From: UBA11090 sp035560555
Lineage (GTDB): Bacteria; Spirochaetota; Spirochaetia; Treponematales; Rectinemataceae
DNA: 59,544 nucleotides
Direction: 5' to 3'
Assembly (NCBI GenBank): GCA_035560555.1
Contig: DATMZF010000059.1
Coordinates: 1-59,544, forward strand
A model generated the notes under the pieces. The model did not search any database. It saw only the letters and a list, made by a program, of their open reading frames with translations, and was not told the DNA's origin. Position numbers and translations under genes: made by a program. Below are positions 24,301 to 32,733 of this stretch, piece after piece; positions within the stretch are counted from its first letter, which is position 1, and every line of letters starts with the position of its first letter.

Positions 24301-25374
24301 ATGGGCAAGATCAAATTCGGCCTGTACGGCTACGGCAAGGTAGCCCAGCTCCACGCGAAAGCCATCGCCGCGAGCGAAAACGCCATCCTCGTCTCGGTCT
24401 GCGGACGCGACACGGCCAAAGCACAAGCCTTCGCGAGGAGCTGGGGCATCGAGGCGCGCTCTTCGGCCGCCGAGATGGCCGACCGCGACGGCGTCCAGGC
24501 CGTCATCGTCACCACCCCCCATCCGCTCCATGCCGCCTGCGCCATCGAGTGCCTGAGCGCCGGGCTCCACACCCTCGTCGAAAAACCCATGGCCCTCCAT
24601 GTCGCCGACTGCGACGCCATGAACGCCGCCGCCCTCGCCGCACGTCGCAATCTGGGCGTCATCTGCCAGCGCCGCTGGTACCCCTCCACCCAGCGCATCA
24701 GGCGCGCCATCGACGAAGGCCTCCTCGGCGCCCCCCTCCTCGGCCAGGTCACCATCCTGGGCTGGCGCGACGAAGCCTACTACAACTCCGACCCATGGCG
24801 CGGCACCTGGGAAAGCGAGGGCGGCGGCGTCATCGTCAACCAGGCTCCCCACCAGTTCGACCTCCTCTCCTGGTTCATGGGCCCCGTCTCGGGCGTCTCT
24901 GGCGGCTGGATCAACGCCAACCATCCCTACATCGAAGTCGACGACAGCGCCGTCGCGACCGTCCACTTCAAGAATGGCGGCCTCGGCTCCATCTTCGTCT
25001 CCAATTCACAGAAACCAGGCATTTTCGCCAAAGTCTGCGTGCATGGAAGCTCGGGCGCCTCGGCGGGCGTGCAAACCGACGGCGGGGCCATGTTCATCGC
25101 GGGGATGAGCGGCGTCCTGGAGCCACCCTACAACGACATCTGGACCATTCCGGGCCAGGAAAAGATGATTGAGGTCTGGAAACGCGAGGATAAGGATTTC
25201 TTTTCGAAAATCGAGCCGACCTGGTATTTTTTCTCGCTTCAGATCGACGATTTCGCCCAGGCCGCGGCCGCGGGCGGGAAGCCCAAGGTCACAGGCGAGG
25301 ACGGCGCGGAAGCGGTGAAAATCATCGAAGGAATCTATTCATCGGCCAGGACGCAGCGCACGATATTCTATTGA
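24301..25374 (+). CDS. Gfo/Idh/MocA family oxidoreductase
   Basis: The 357-residue NAD(P)-dependent dehydrogenase has an N-terminal Rossmann domain (FGLYGYGKVAQLHAKAI). The family E-K-P motif (VEKPMALHVADCD) carries the catalytic lysine, and NQAPHQFDLLSWFMG holds the substrate-binding histidine. Members oxidise sugars, inositols or glycosides. AGGAGG precedes the ATG. It follows the dehydrogenase gene after 180 bases of hairpin-rich spacer, so it may be the weakly expressed last gene of the rpiR-gnd operon. It adds a second redox step to this pathway; the substrate is unknown. Confidence 0.9.
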   Translation: MGKIKFGLYGYGKVAQLHAKAIAASENAILVSVCGRDTAKAQAFARSWGIEARSSAAEMADRDGVQAVIVTTPHPLHAACAIECLSAGLHTLVEKPMALHVADCDAMNAAALAARRNLGVICQRRWYPSTQRIRRAIDEGLLGAPLLGQVTILGWRDEAYYNSDPWRGTWESEGGGVIVNQAPHQFDLLSWFMGPVSGVSGGWINANHPYIEVDDSAVATVHFKNGGLGSIFVSNSQKPGIFAKVCVHGSSGASAGVQTDGGAMFIAGMSGVLEPPYNDIWTIPGQEKMIEVWKREDKDFFSKIEPTWYFFSLQIDDFAQAAAAGGKPKVTGEDGAEAVKIIEGIYSSARTQRTIFY

Positions 25375-25403
25375 GCTTCGCTTACGTTTCGCTTTAACGT
25401 CGC

Positions 25404-28400
25404 TTAAGCCTCGTTCTCTTTCGGGTCCCGCTCGACGCCTTCGCCTATCCGCTCCGTTTTCTTGTTTATCTCGTTTATGGTCTTGTAGAGATACTCTTTG
25501 TCCTCGCCGTCGAACTCCAGCTTCGGGATGAGGCGCGAAAAGAAGCTCTGAACGAAATGCTCCATCTTCGATACGGTGTCGATGTAGTTCGACTCATGGT
25601 TCAGCATCATCACGGTGCAGGAGAGCGGCCTGTTGTAGGTTCCGATCACCCTGAAGCCCAGCTTCTCGTACATCCGGATGAGCTTCGTCTCGTCGCTGAA
25701 GACATCGAGGAACATCTTGTCCACACCCTTGCCCCTGATGTAGAGGTAGGATAGTACCATGAGGCTGAAGGGCACGATCGAGCCGCGCTCTTCCCTGATG
25801 ATCGCCAGGCGGTCAATTTCCGCGTAGGGAGTCCCATCCATATACTCTGAAAGGTCGTAGTTGCTCTCTATCGGGATTTCACCCTCGACCTCGCTCAAGT
25901 GAAGCGTTGTCGTGCCGACGGGCTGCATTCCCTTGTAGGCCAGGAGGTGGAAGGCGCTCTCGTCCTCGCTCCGGTGGATGGTCTCCTCCAGATAGCCCTT
26001 CTCGCCCACGAGAACCTTGCGCTGGAGATAGAAGCTGTCCTCGAGCTGGCGCGTATCCTTCGCGTGGACGAATCGGATCTTGTTCCGTTCCATGTTGGCC
26101 GCGGGGAGAACGATCTGGAAGGTTGTGCCTTGCCTTTCTTCCGAGTCTATGATGATCCTACCCCCCAGCTTCGACACGATGTGGTGCGCTATGCTCAATC
26201 CCAGCCCAGTGCCGGCTCCGGGATCTTTCGTCGTGAAGAAAGGATTGAAAACCTTGTCGAGATTCTGCTTCTTTATCCCGACGCCCGTATCCTTGATGGT
26301 CACGATGACATCGGCGTCTTCCTGTTTCGCGGCCAGCGTAAGGGTTCCGTCCGAGTTCATGGCCTGTACGGCGTTGACGATGAGATTGAGAAAGACCTGC
26401 TGCAGCTCGGTCGCGTTAGCCTGAACCTCGTTCGTTTGATTGAAGTTTTTCTTCACCGTGATCGAGCCGAAATCCATGCCGCGCATGGCGAGCTTAAGGG
26501 AGTTTTCGAGAATGGTCACGATATTGACCATGTCGGGCTGGCTTCTCGTCTTGCGCGAGTAGACCATGAGGTCCTGGATTACTTCCGCCGCGTTCTGGGC
26601 GTAGCGCACGATATCCTGCGTGTATTCCTGCAGCCTGCTTCCCTCGGTGGTCTCGGGAAGCATGAGATCGGCCGTCCCCAGAATGGCGCCGAGGGGATTG
26701 TTGATCTCGTGCGCGATGCCCGACACCAGGGTGCCGATGCCGGCCAGCTTCTCCGACTGGATAAGCTCATCCTGCAAGGTCTTCTGCTTGGTGATATCCT
26801 GGAAAAACTCCAGGAAAATGGGCGTGGCCGTCTTGGGGACGGGTATGGGATAGAAGTTGAGCGAGAAGGTGAGCAATCCCTTCACGTCCTGCCGTTCCGC
26901 GTTGAAGGGCAGGCGCGTGTGGAGGCAGTCCTGCGCCAGGCATTCGAGGCAGGGTCTGTCCCGGTTGAAAAACACCTTGTAGCACTTGCTTCCGATCAGT
27001 TCCTCGGTCGATTTCTCGAAATAGCGGCGCGCGGCGTAATTCACCTCGATGATATTGTAATTGATATCCTGAATGGTGATCGGCGTCGTGATGCCGTCGA
27101 AGAAGGCTTCGAGTTTGTTCCGGCTGATTTCCAGCTGATTGTTGATGTTCTGAAGCCTTTTCTGCTGCTGCTTCAGCCGCTCGAAGGTGATCGCGTTTTC
27201 CAGGGCCACCGAGCACTGGACGCTCAGCAGCTGGAGCATTTCCAGGTCAAACTGGTTGTAGTAGTCCTTGTCGACCTGCGGCCCTAGGATGACAAAGCCG
27301 TTCAGGCGTTCCTTGAACTTGAGGGGGAGGATGAGGCTCGCCTTGAGGGTTTCGGTCACGTCACCCCTCTCGAGGGAAACGTCGATCATGGTCTGCGGCA
27401 AGTAGAGGTACTGCATTTCGCTCTTTTCGCCACCCTGATGCGTCGCGAACGCCTTGATGAACTCGCTCCCGCGCTTCACGCTTATCGATTGATCCTGTCC
27501 TTCGATGATCCGCCCATCGAAGGGCAGCTGTTTGGCCACATTGAGCTTGTAGTTCCTGTCGTTGAAATCGTTGACCAGCATCAGGGCCCACTCGAGACCG
27601 AAGGTGGAGGTGATTTTCTCCATGGTGAGATTGCCAAGGGTTTCGAGGTCCACGATGGACGTGAGGCTCGCCGAAAACACGCGCAGGCTCTGGTAGTAGG
27701 TGAAGGTCTTGCCGCCGTAGATCCTTTCGAGGAAGGAAAGCGTCGTCGTCCGGAGAGGGGAAAGGATTATCGAAGTGATGAATCCAAGGATGAGGGCCAG
27801 GAGAAGCACCCGCGGAAAGGGAATCGCGCGGTCGAGGTGGAAAACCGGCATGAAGAAAAAGAGAAAGAGAGCGCTCGTCAGCAGCGAGACGAAGATGGTG
27901 AGGATGATGTTGAGCATCGCCGAGGAGTAGTGAATGAGGCGGTATTTGTAGACCGCGAAAAAGATGATCGCCGCGTTGATCGTCGTGGCGAGAAGATCGA
28001 TGGGATATTTCCCGATGGGTTTGTAGAGGTTGGCGGCGACTCCGACCACGATGATGGCGGCGCCGATGATGAGAAGGCGCAGCGTCTTTTTCTTGAACTT
28101 GTTGTCGCTCCGCGTCAGCTGACGCGTCAGCAGGAGAATGGATAGGCCGAGGAAGAAGTAGGACAGGGAATAGGCCAGAATAGAGCCGCTGCCGAGGATG
28201 TAGTAGAATCCGCTTTTATCGAAGCCCGCGTCGGCGACAACCTTGCCCGAAAGGTTGAGGTAGGCCAGATATAGATAAATAATATAGCCCAAATAGTAAA
28301 ATACTTGATATCGTTTCTTTTCGGTGCCGGAAAGATAGATCATGGTTTGAAGGAAGGAAATGGGGCCGCCGAATAACCCTAAAAGCATGACCTTGTTCCA

Positions 28401-28592
28401 GAAGAGCGGGACGAAAAGCCCCGTATTGGCGTGCATCATAAAAGAGCCGAAGCTCCACAGGGCCATGAAGAACATGTACTGGAGGAATGAGGTGTCCACT
28501 TTCTCTTTTCGGCTGTAGAGGCCGAAAATGATGAAGATGATATAAATAATGAAGGACAATGCCGGAATGAGCGACGATGCGTCCAATATCAT
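25404..28592 (-). CDS. Membrane histidine kinase fused to a FeeM/GNAT-type N-acyltransferase
   Basis: This 1062-residue multidomain protein has, in order, seven to nine membrane helices (residues 1-285), resembling the 7TM histidine-kinase sensor type. A GAF domain (300-465), a short coiled coil and a PAS domain (490-600) with cysteines 537, 548, 551 and 556 follow. HisKA has the phospho-acceptor H628 in SGIAHEINNP. HATPase (720-832) has an N box near N736/N740, DTGVGI and GAGTGLGLS. The last part, 838-995, is an acyltransferase of the N-acyl amino acid synthase (FeeM)/autoinducer-synthase kind. Its marks are QRKVLVGEKGY, GMQPVGTTTLHL, IPIESNYDLS, AEIDRLAI and the GNAT ending YEKLGFRVIG. A helical tail follows. 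There is no receiver domain, and the REC-HD-GYP gene nearby is the likely partner. AGAGG lies 7 bases before the ATG. The fusion is read directly from one open frame; the acyltransferase product is unknown. Confidence 0.88.
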   Translation of the reverse strand: MILDASSLIPALSFIIYIIFIIFGLYSRKEKVDTSFLQYMFFMALWSFGSFMMHANTGLFVPLFWNKVMLLGLFGGPISFLQTMIYLSGTEKKRYQVFYYLGYIIYLYLAYLNLSGKVVADAGFDKSGFYYILGSGSILAYSLSYFFLGLSILLLTRQLTRSDNKFKKKTLRLLIIGAAIIVVGVAANLYKPIGKYPIDLLATTINAAIIFFAVYKYRLIHYSSAMLNIILTIFVSLLTSALFLFFFMPVFHLDRAIPFPRVLLLALILGFITSIILSPLRTTTLSFLERIYGGKTFTYYQSLRVFSASLTSIVDLETLGNLTMEKITSTFGLEWALMLVNDFNDRNYKLNVAKQLPFDGRIIEGQDQSISVKRGSEFIKAFATHQGGEKSEMQYLYLPQTMIDVSLERGDVTETLKASLILPLKFKERLNGFVILGPQVDKDYYNQFDLEMLQLLSVQCSVALENAITFERLKQQQKRLQNINNQLEISRNKLEAFFDGITTPITIQDINYNIIEVNYAARRYFEKSTEELIGSKCYKVFFNRDRPCLECLAQDCLHTRLPFNAERQDVKGLLTFSLNFYPIPVPKTATPIFLEFFQDITKQKTLQDELIQSEKLAGIGTLVSGIAHEINNPLGAILGTADLMLPETTEGSRLQEYTQDIVRYAQNAAEVIQDLMVYSRKTRSQPDMVNIVTILENSLKLAMRGMDFGSITVKKNFNQTNEVQANATELQQVFLNLIVNAVQAMNSDGTLTLAAKQEDADVIVTIKDTGVGIKKQNLDKVFNPFFTTKDPGAGTGLGLSIAHHIVSKLGGRIIIDSEERQGTTFQIVLPAANMERNKIRFVHAKDTRQLEDSFYLQRKVLVGEKGYLEETIHRSEDESAFHLLAYKGMQPVGTTTLHLSEVEGEIPIESNYDLSEYMDGTPYAEIDRLAIIREERGSIVPFSLMVLSYLYIRGKGVDKMFLDVFSDETKLIRMYEKLGFRVIGTYNRPLSCTVMMLNHESNYIDTVSKMEHFVQSFFSRLIPKLEFDGEDKEYLYKTINEINKKTERIGEGVERDPKENEA

Positions 28593-28635
28593 GCCGAAAC
28601 CTCTGGAATCTACTTTTATCTGGCAAAGCAGAAGA

Positions 28636-28641
28636 TACTAT
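28636..28641 (+). promoter_or_regulatory. Possible -10 box of the methyltransferase-like gene
   Basis: TACTAT ends 6 bases before ATG 28648, matching the leaderless geometry seen elsewhere, but I find no convincing -35 box. It lies in the 55-base gap between divergent starts. Confidence 0.3.
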
Positions 28642-28647
28642 AGCATA

Positions 28648-29253
28648 ATGGATTTCACAATGGTACAAGATTCGCTTGCGGCGGCAGGTTTTTTGCTTCT
28701 CTTCATGGCAGATATCCTTTGGGTAAAGGGCCAAAGAGGCGTTTCGGCTCTCCATGCCTCCGGGTACATGGCCGTGGGAGGGTCGATCGGCTGTATGGCG
28801 CTGTTACCAGGCCTAGGATGGCGAGGGCAGAACTCGGCGATCGACTATGGCGAGTGGGGGGCGGATCGGCCAGGAGCCCTCGTCTCCGCGCTTTTAGTCG
28901 CCGTCGCCCTGGCCTCCTTCACCCTTCTTCTCTGGTCGGTATTCTTCGAATTGGAGATCGCCAAAAGAAAAGGAACCCTGAGTCCTGCAAAGACATACTC
29001 AGGCGGCACCTATGGCCTCTGCAGGCATCCGGGATTCTGGTGGTTCTCCTTCCTCGTCGCGTCCATCGGCGCGTTGAGAGGATTTCGATCCAATTTCTTT
29101 ACAATTTTCATCATGATTGGCCTCGATCTGCTTTTAATATTCATACAAGATTGCTACACTTTTCCCAAGGTCTTCCGTGGATATGAAGATTATAAAAAAA
29201 GTGTCCCCTTCCTGATGCCGCGCATGAGGAAGGGACGGTCGCATCGTGACTGA
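28648..29253 (+). CDS. Isoprenylcysteine carboxyl methyltransferase-like membrane protein
   Basis: The 201-residue protein has about five hydrophobic segments and the C-terminal cofactor-binding signature of the ICMT/PEMT superfamily: GGTYGLCRHPGFWWF (the R-H-P-x-x-x-[GW] type motif) followed by a conserved acidic helix near FRGYEDYKK. Such enzymes methylate carboxylates, phospholipid amines or other small lipophilic substrates in the membrane using SAM. ATG 28648 is chosen because an earlier start would run into the divergent kinase gene. No Shine-Dalgarno site is evident. Position between an acyltransferase-kinase and its response regulator suggests it modifies the same lipophilic product. 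That is inference. Confidence 0.75.
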   Translation: MDFTMVQDSLAAAGFLLLFMADILWVKGQRGVSALHASGYMAVGGSIGCMALLPGLGWRGQNSAIDYGEWGADRPGALVSALLVAVALASFTLLLWSVFFELEIAKRKGTLSPAKTYSGGTYGLCRHPGFWWFSFLVASIGALRGFRSNFFTIFIMIGLDLLLIFIQDCYTFPKVFRGYEDYKKSVPFLMPRMRKGRSHRD

Positions 29254-29296
29254 GTGAGGACAGACGGGTTCTCGTCACGTGGACGGAAAGGAAAAA

Positions 29297-30382
29297 ATGA
29301 CCGCAGCAAAGCAACGCACGATTCTGGTTATAGACGATGATCCTTCCATCCGCAAAGTTCTCTCGCGAGGCCTCGAAAGGCTAGAGTTCGCCGTGAGCAT
29401 GGCCACGAACGGCCAGGAAGGGCTGGACCTGCTCGCGTCGGGCGAATTGGACCCGGACTGCATCCTCCTCGATATCAGAATGCCCATTCTTTCGGGCAAG
29501 GAAGCCCTGCCGAAAATCAGGGAAATCAAGCCGCTCACGCCCGTCATCATGCTCACCGCGTACAGCGACCTCGCCACGGGCCTGGACGCGATGAAAAATG
29601 GCGCCTTCGACTACCTCGTGAAGCCGAGCAGACTGGAACACATAGCCGAGACCATAGCCAAGGCCATCCGGTACCGCGATATCATCAGGGAAAAACTCGA
29701 GCAGGATAAGAAGAACGAAGAATATCGACTTTCCCTTGAGCGCACCATGCAATCCAAGACGCTGGAGCTCAAGGAAACATACGGCAAGCTGAAACAGGCC
29801 AACATGCAGACGGTCCAGGCTCTGGCCGAAACCATCGAGGCGAAGGATCAGTACACCCAGGGACACTGCGAAAGGGTGCGAAGTCTGGCAGTGAGGCTGG
29901 CCAGGGAACTCAAGCTGCCGGAAGACCAGATAGAACCCCTGGAGTTCGCCGCGCTGCTTCACGACATCGGTAAAATCGGCATTCCGGAACGGATTCTCAA
30001 TAAAGTGGGTTCGCTCGATCCCGAAGAGATCGAAGTCATAAAGATGCACCCGCTCATAGGCGCCCAGATCCTTTCGATCGTCGAGTTTTTCGCCCCCGCG
30101 ATCAATGGCGTCAGGCACCATCACGAACGCTGGGACGGCAAAGGGTATCCGGACGGGGTCGCCGGAGAGGATATAGATCCGCTGGCCCGCATCATCACGC
30201 TGGCCGACACCTTCGACGCGATGGCGCAGTCCCGCCCCTATAGAAAAGCACTGCCCCTCGATGCAGTGCTCGATGAAATCAAGGCGGAAAGAGGAAAGCA
30301 GTTCGCGCCCGATGTCGTCGACGCGTTTTTCAGGGCAAAACTCTACGCCGACTACTTCAATCTTTCTAGAATCGATAGGTGA
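29297..30382 (+). CDS. Response regulator with HD-GYP domain (RpfG-like)
   Basis: The 361-residue regulator joins an N-terminal receiver domain (acidic pair in VIDDD, phospho-acceptor D59 in ILLDIRMP, conserved K in YLVKPS) through a coiled coil (about 125-170) to an HD-GYP domain. The catalytic motifs are all present: QGHCERV, LLHDIGKIGIPE (HD pair at 222-223) and HHERWDGKGYPDG. HD-GYP enzymes degrade cyclic di-GMP to pGpG or GMP. Start 29297 follows GGAAAGGA; the upstream GTG at 29279 is less likely. It lies 43 bases after the methyltransferase-like gene and divergent from the histidine kinase, so it is the likely cognate output. Its last 17 bases overlap the convergent tonB gene. Confidence 0.93.
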   Translation: MTAAKQRTILVIDDDPSIRKVLSRGLERLEFAVSMATNGQEGLDLLASGELDPDCILLDIRMPILSGKEALPKIREIKPLTPVIMLTAYSDLATGLDAMKNGAFDYLVKPSRLEHIAETIAKAIRYRDIIREKLEQDKKNEEYRLSLERTMQSKTLELKETYGKLKQANMQTVQALAETIEAKDQYTQGHCERVRSLAVRLARELKLPEDQIEPLEFAALLHDIGKIGIPERILNKVGSLDPEEIEVIKMHPLIGAQILSIVEFFAPAINGVRHHHERWDGKGYPDGVAGEDIDPLARIITLADTFDAMAQSRPYRKALPLDAVLDEIKAERGKQFAPDVVDAFFRAKLYADYFNLSRIDR

Positions 30383-31520
30383 AACGGCCGGGCACCGTCT
30401 CGCCGGTCTTGTTCCAGAACACCGCGCGCTTGAATCCATAGAGGGCGGCCCTGTCTATCTCGGGATCGCCCGATGACTGGTAAATGTCGGCGCCCCTGAT
30501 CTGGTTATTGCTGGTGATCGTGAATACTATCACGACGGGCGCGAGATTCTTGTTTTTCTTGTAGTCGGCGTCCGCGATGTTATAGCCAGCGTCTTCCAGA
30601 ATCTGCCAGAGTGGTTCGCGCTGATCGAGGGATACTTCCGTCTTGAGCCGGTAGGCCGATCCATCGAACTCGTAATAGGTGGTAAATGCCTTCTTTCTCG
30701 CCTGGGCCGAATAGATGACGGTGTTGGGCGGCTGGATGAGGTTGGGAATGGAATTGTATATGGAAGCCGAAACCACCCGGGGCAGGGGCATGCTGGAATA
30801 GATGGGCGAATAAATATTATGCCCGACCGTGCCCTGGGAACCTCCCAGCATAGTATCAGAAGAGCTTCCCTTTTCGGACTTGTGGATGCTGGTCGTGCTC
30901 CCCGTCCAGGGGACCGTGCCTTTTCCGGGCACGAAGAGCATCGAATTGGTCGAACTGATATGCGAACCCGGATCGCGCTGCCCCGGAACCCAGGGCTCGA
31001 CGGGTACGGCTTCCGCCACCGAGCCGACTTGGCCGGGGGGCGTTACCTCAGGCAGCGGCGCCGAGGGGGCTCCGGGCGTCTCGGCGGCCTTGGGGCTTTC
31101 CGCCGCTGGCATCACGGAGGAAGCATCGGCTTTGGCGACGGGCGCGGATGGCTGGGCGGGAGAAGGCGTCGGCGCGGGTTTGGGCGCTAGCTTTTCCACG
31201 GTTTTTTCCGGGATCTGGGCCTTGGGCTCATCGATTTTCTTGGCGGGCTCGGGCGCTTTCACGGGCACCGTCGGTTCGGCTTCGATCGCCTCTTCGCCTT
31301 TATCGGAAGGGTTGATCGAGCCAAGCCCTATGGAATTCGTGATAGGTCCCGGCAGGTTGATCATCACCGTGGTATTCGCGAACATTTGTTCCTGAGGATT
31401 CAGGATGCTCAGCGCGAAGCCTACTGCAAACGCCAGGCTGTAGAGCCCGAAGGTTATGCCGATCGAGACGCGTCTGCGTTTTTTTTCCTGCCGCTCGGCA
31501 TAGCTCAATGGGGACTTCAT
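30366..31520 (-). CDS. TonB family energy-transducer protein
   Basis: The 384-residue protein has one N-terminal membrane helix (about residues 19-40) preceded by a basic segment (EKKRRR). A long Pro/Ala/Lys/Glu-rich periplasm-spanning region (70-175) and a C-terminal TonB-like domain (about 270-384) follow. The C-terminal part includes APVVIVFTITSNNQIRGADIYQSSGDPEIDRAALYGFKRAVF, the family's strand-helix pattern. It transmits proton-motive force from ExbB/ExbD to outer-membrane receptors. It is the third gene of exbB-exbD-tonB, joined to exbD by a 4-base overlap. No TonB-dependent receptor is in the window. Confidence 0.85.
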   Translation of the reverse strand: MKSPLSYAERQEKKRRRVSIGITFGLYSLAFAVGFALSILNPQEQMFANTTVMINLPGPITNSIGLGSINPSDKGEEAIEAEPTVPVKAPEPAKKIDEPKAQIPEKTVEKLAPKPAPTPSPAQPSAPVAKADASSVMPAAESPKAAETPGAPSAPLPEVTPPGQVGSVAEAVPVEPWVPGQRDPGSHISSTNSMLFVPGKGTVPWTGSTTSIHKSEKGSSSDTMLGGSQGTVGHNIYSPIYSSMPLPRVVSASIYNSIPNLIQPPNTVIYSAQARKKAFTTYYEFDGSAYRLKTEVSLDQREPLWQILEDAGYNIADADYKKNKNLAPVVIVFTITSNNQIRGADIYQSSGDPEIDRAALYGFKRAVFWNKTGETVPGRFTYRF

Positions 31521-31930
31521 CGAACTATTTTCTCCTTCCGCGTGATGAGGCCGACGTTTTCTATGCCGTTCATCCGGAACGCGTCCAGGACGGAGACGAT
31601 GAGTTGGTAGGACGCGCTCGATCTTCCTTCGAGCACGGCCCTGACGCTGCCGGAATCGGATCCGGACACGCGCTGTTTTAGAATGGTGGAGAGTCCCTGG
31701 AGATCGGTTCGTGTCTTCTCTACATATATCTCATTTTCGGACATGACGGTGACGCGAAGCGCCGAGGAGGATACGGATTGGGCCGTCCTCGAGCCGGGAA
31801 GATCCAGGGAAATCCCCGGCGCCGACCTGAATGTGGTCGTAATCATGAAGAAAATGATGAGCTGGAGAATGACATCGATGAGCGGCGTCATGTCGACGCC
31901 GACCCTCTGGTTTAGACGACGTACGCTCAT
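31517..31930 (-). CDS. exbD: Biopolymer transport protein ExbD/TolR
   Basis: The 137-residue protein has a single N-terminal membrane helix carrying the proton-path aspartate (VDMTPLIDVILQLIIFFMI) and a periplasmic domain, as in ExbD/TolR. It works with ExbB as the proton-driven motor that powers TonB. It overlaps both neighbours by 4 bases, so the three genes form a tight operon. ExbD versus TolR is decided by the TonB-type protein downstream. Confidence 0.92.
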   Translation of the reverse strand: MSVRRLNQRVGVDMTPLIDVILQLIIFFMITTTFRSAPGISLDLPGSRTAQSVSSSALRVTVMSENEIYVEKTRTDLQGLSTILKQRVSGSDSGSVRAVLEGRSSASYQLIVSVLDAFRMNGIENVGLITRKEKIVR

Positions 31931-32568
31931 GCTCCCTCCGAATCGCTTTTTTTCGAAGCGCCGTTGCCGGCGTTGATCAGCATGACGAGCATATTCACGC
32001 GGTTCTCAAGCAAGGTCAGTATGGTGTTCACCCGGCTGACCAGGAAGTTGTAAAAAATGATGACCGGCACGGCGACCACGATGCCGCCGACCGTCGTGAT
32101 CAGGGCTTCGGAGACGCCGGAGGCCAAGGCCGAGGGGTCGCTGACAGCGCCGAATTTGCCGAGAACGCCGAAGGCTCTCATGGTGCCTGTCACGGTGCCG
32201 AGAAGGCCCAGGAGGGGGGCAATCGTGCTGATCGTACCGAGCGTGGAGAGACCCTTTTCGAGCTTCGGCGCCTCGAGGGCGGCGGCATCCTTCAAAATGT
32301 CGCGCTGGACGCCTTCGGGCTGATGTCTATTCTCGATGCCGATTTTTAGCAGGGCCGAGAAAGGCGAAAGATTCTGATCGCAGATTGAGAGCGCTTCGTT
32401 GTAATGCCCCTGCAGTAGGCTGGCTTTAATTCGGATAAAAAGCTTGTCCTCATCGCCGGATATGCGGCGCAGATAAAGCAATCTCTCGATAATAATATAA
32501 CAGGCGACGACAGAAAGGGCCATGATAACCCATAAAACCCACCCGCCCAACACTATAAAATCAATCAT
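31927..32568 (-). CDS. exbB: Proton channel protein ExbB/TolQ (MotA family)
   Basis: The 213-residue protein has three membrane segments (about 8-28, 120-145, 160-185) with the conserved stretch ISTIAPLLGLLGTVTGTMRAF and TTVGGIVVAVPVIIFYNFL of MotA/TolQ/ExbB proton channels. It forms the pentameric stator with ExbD. AAGGAG precedes the ATG. It is the first gene of the exbB-exbD-tonB operon, just downstream of the guaB terminator. Confidence 0.92.
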   Translation of the reverse strand: MIDFIVLGGWVLWVIMALSVVACYIIIERLLYLRRISGDEDKLFIRIKASLLQGHYNEALSICDQNLSPFSALLKIGIENRHQPEGVQRDILKDAAALEAPKLEKGLSTLGTISTIAPLLGLLGTVTGTMRAFGVLGKFGAVSDPSALASGVSEALITTVGGIVVAVPVIIFYNFLVSRVNTILTLLENRVNMLVMLINAGNGASKKSDSEGA

Positions 32569-32655
32569 GACGACTCCTTGATACAGAAAAATCCCTATAA
32601 TCTTTATCGGAAGTATATCGCCGCAATCAACGATTATCCATTCGCGAATAAAATT

Positions 32656-32696
32656 AAACGGCGAAGGAAGCCCTCTCGGGTCCTCCTTCGCCGTTT
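32656..32696 (-). terminator. Intrinsic terminator of the purine operon
   Basis: Perfect 13-bp inverted arms (32656-32668 and 32684-32696) enclose a 15-base loop. On the minus strand an AT-rich tract (TTTAATTTTA) follows the stem. It lies about 40 bases past the guaB stop and ends the ten-gene operon. Confidence 0.85.
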
Positions 32697-32733
32697 ATGT
32701 CTGAGACGTCGGGCGGGCTCTAGATGCCGACGA

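Noticed and set aside
25593..26090. Acyl-homoserine-lactone synthase (LuxI) proper
   Set aside because: The motif layout fits the FeeM/GNAT group better and I cannot align the full set of LuxI invariant residues. No LuxR-type receptor is in the window.
25899..27287. A 462-codon open frame antisense to the histidine kinase
   Set aside because: The opposite strand encodes contiguous HisKA, HATPase and acyltransferase motifs. The antisense frame has low-information composition and no start signal.
25404..30382. A PEP-CTERM/exosortase locus, suggested by similarity to its PrsK-type kinase and FeeM-like acyltransferase
   Set aside because: No exosortase, PEP-CTERM substrate or polysaccharide gene is nearby.
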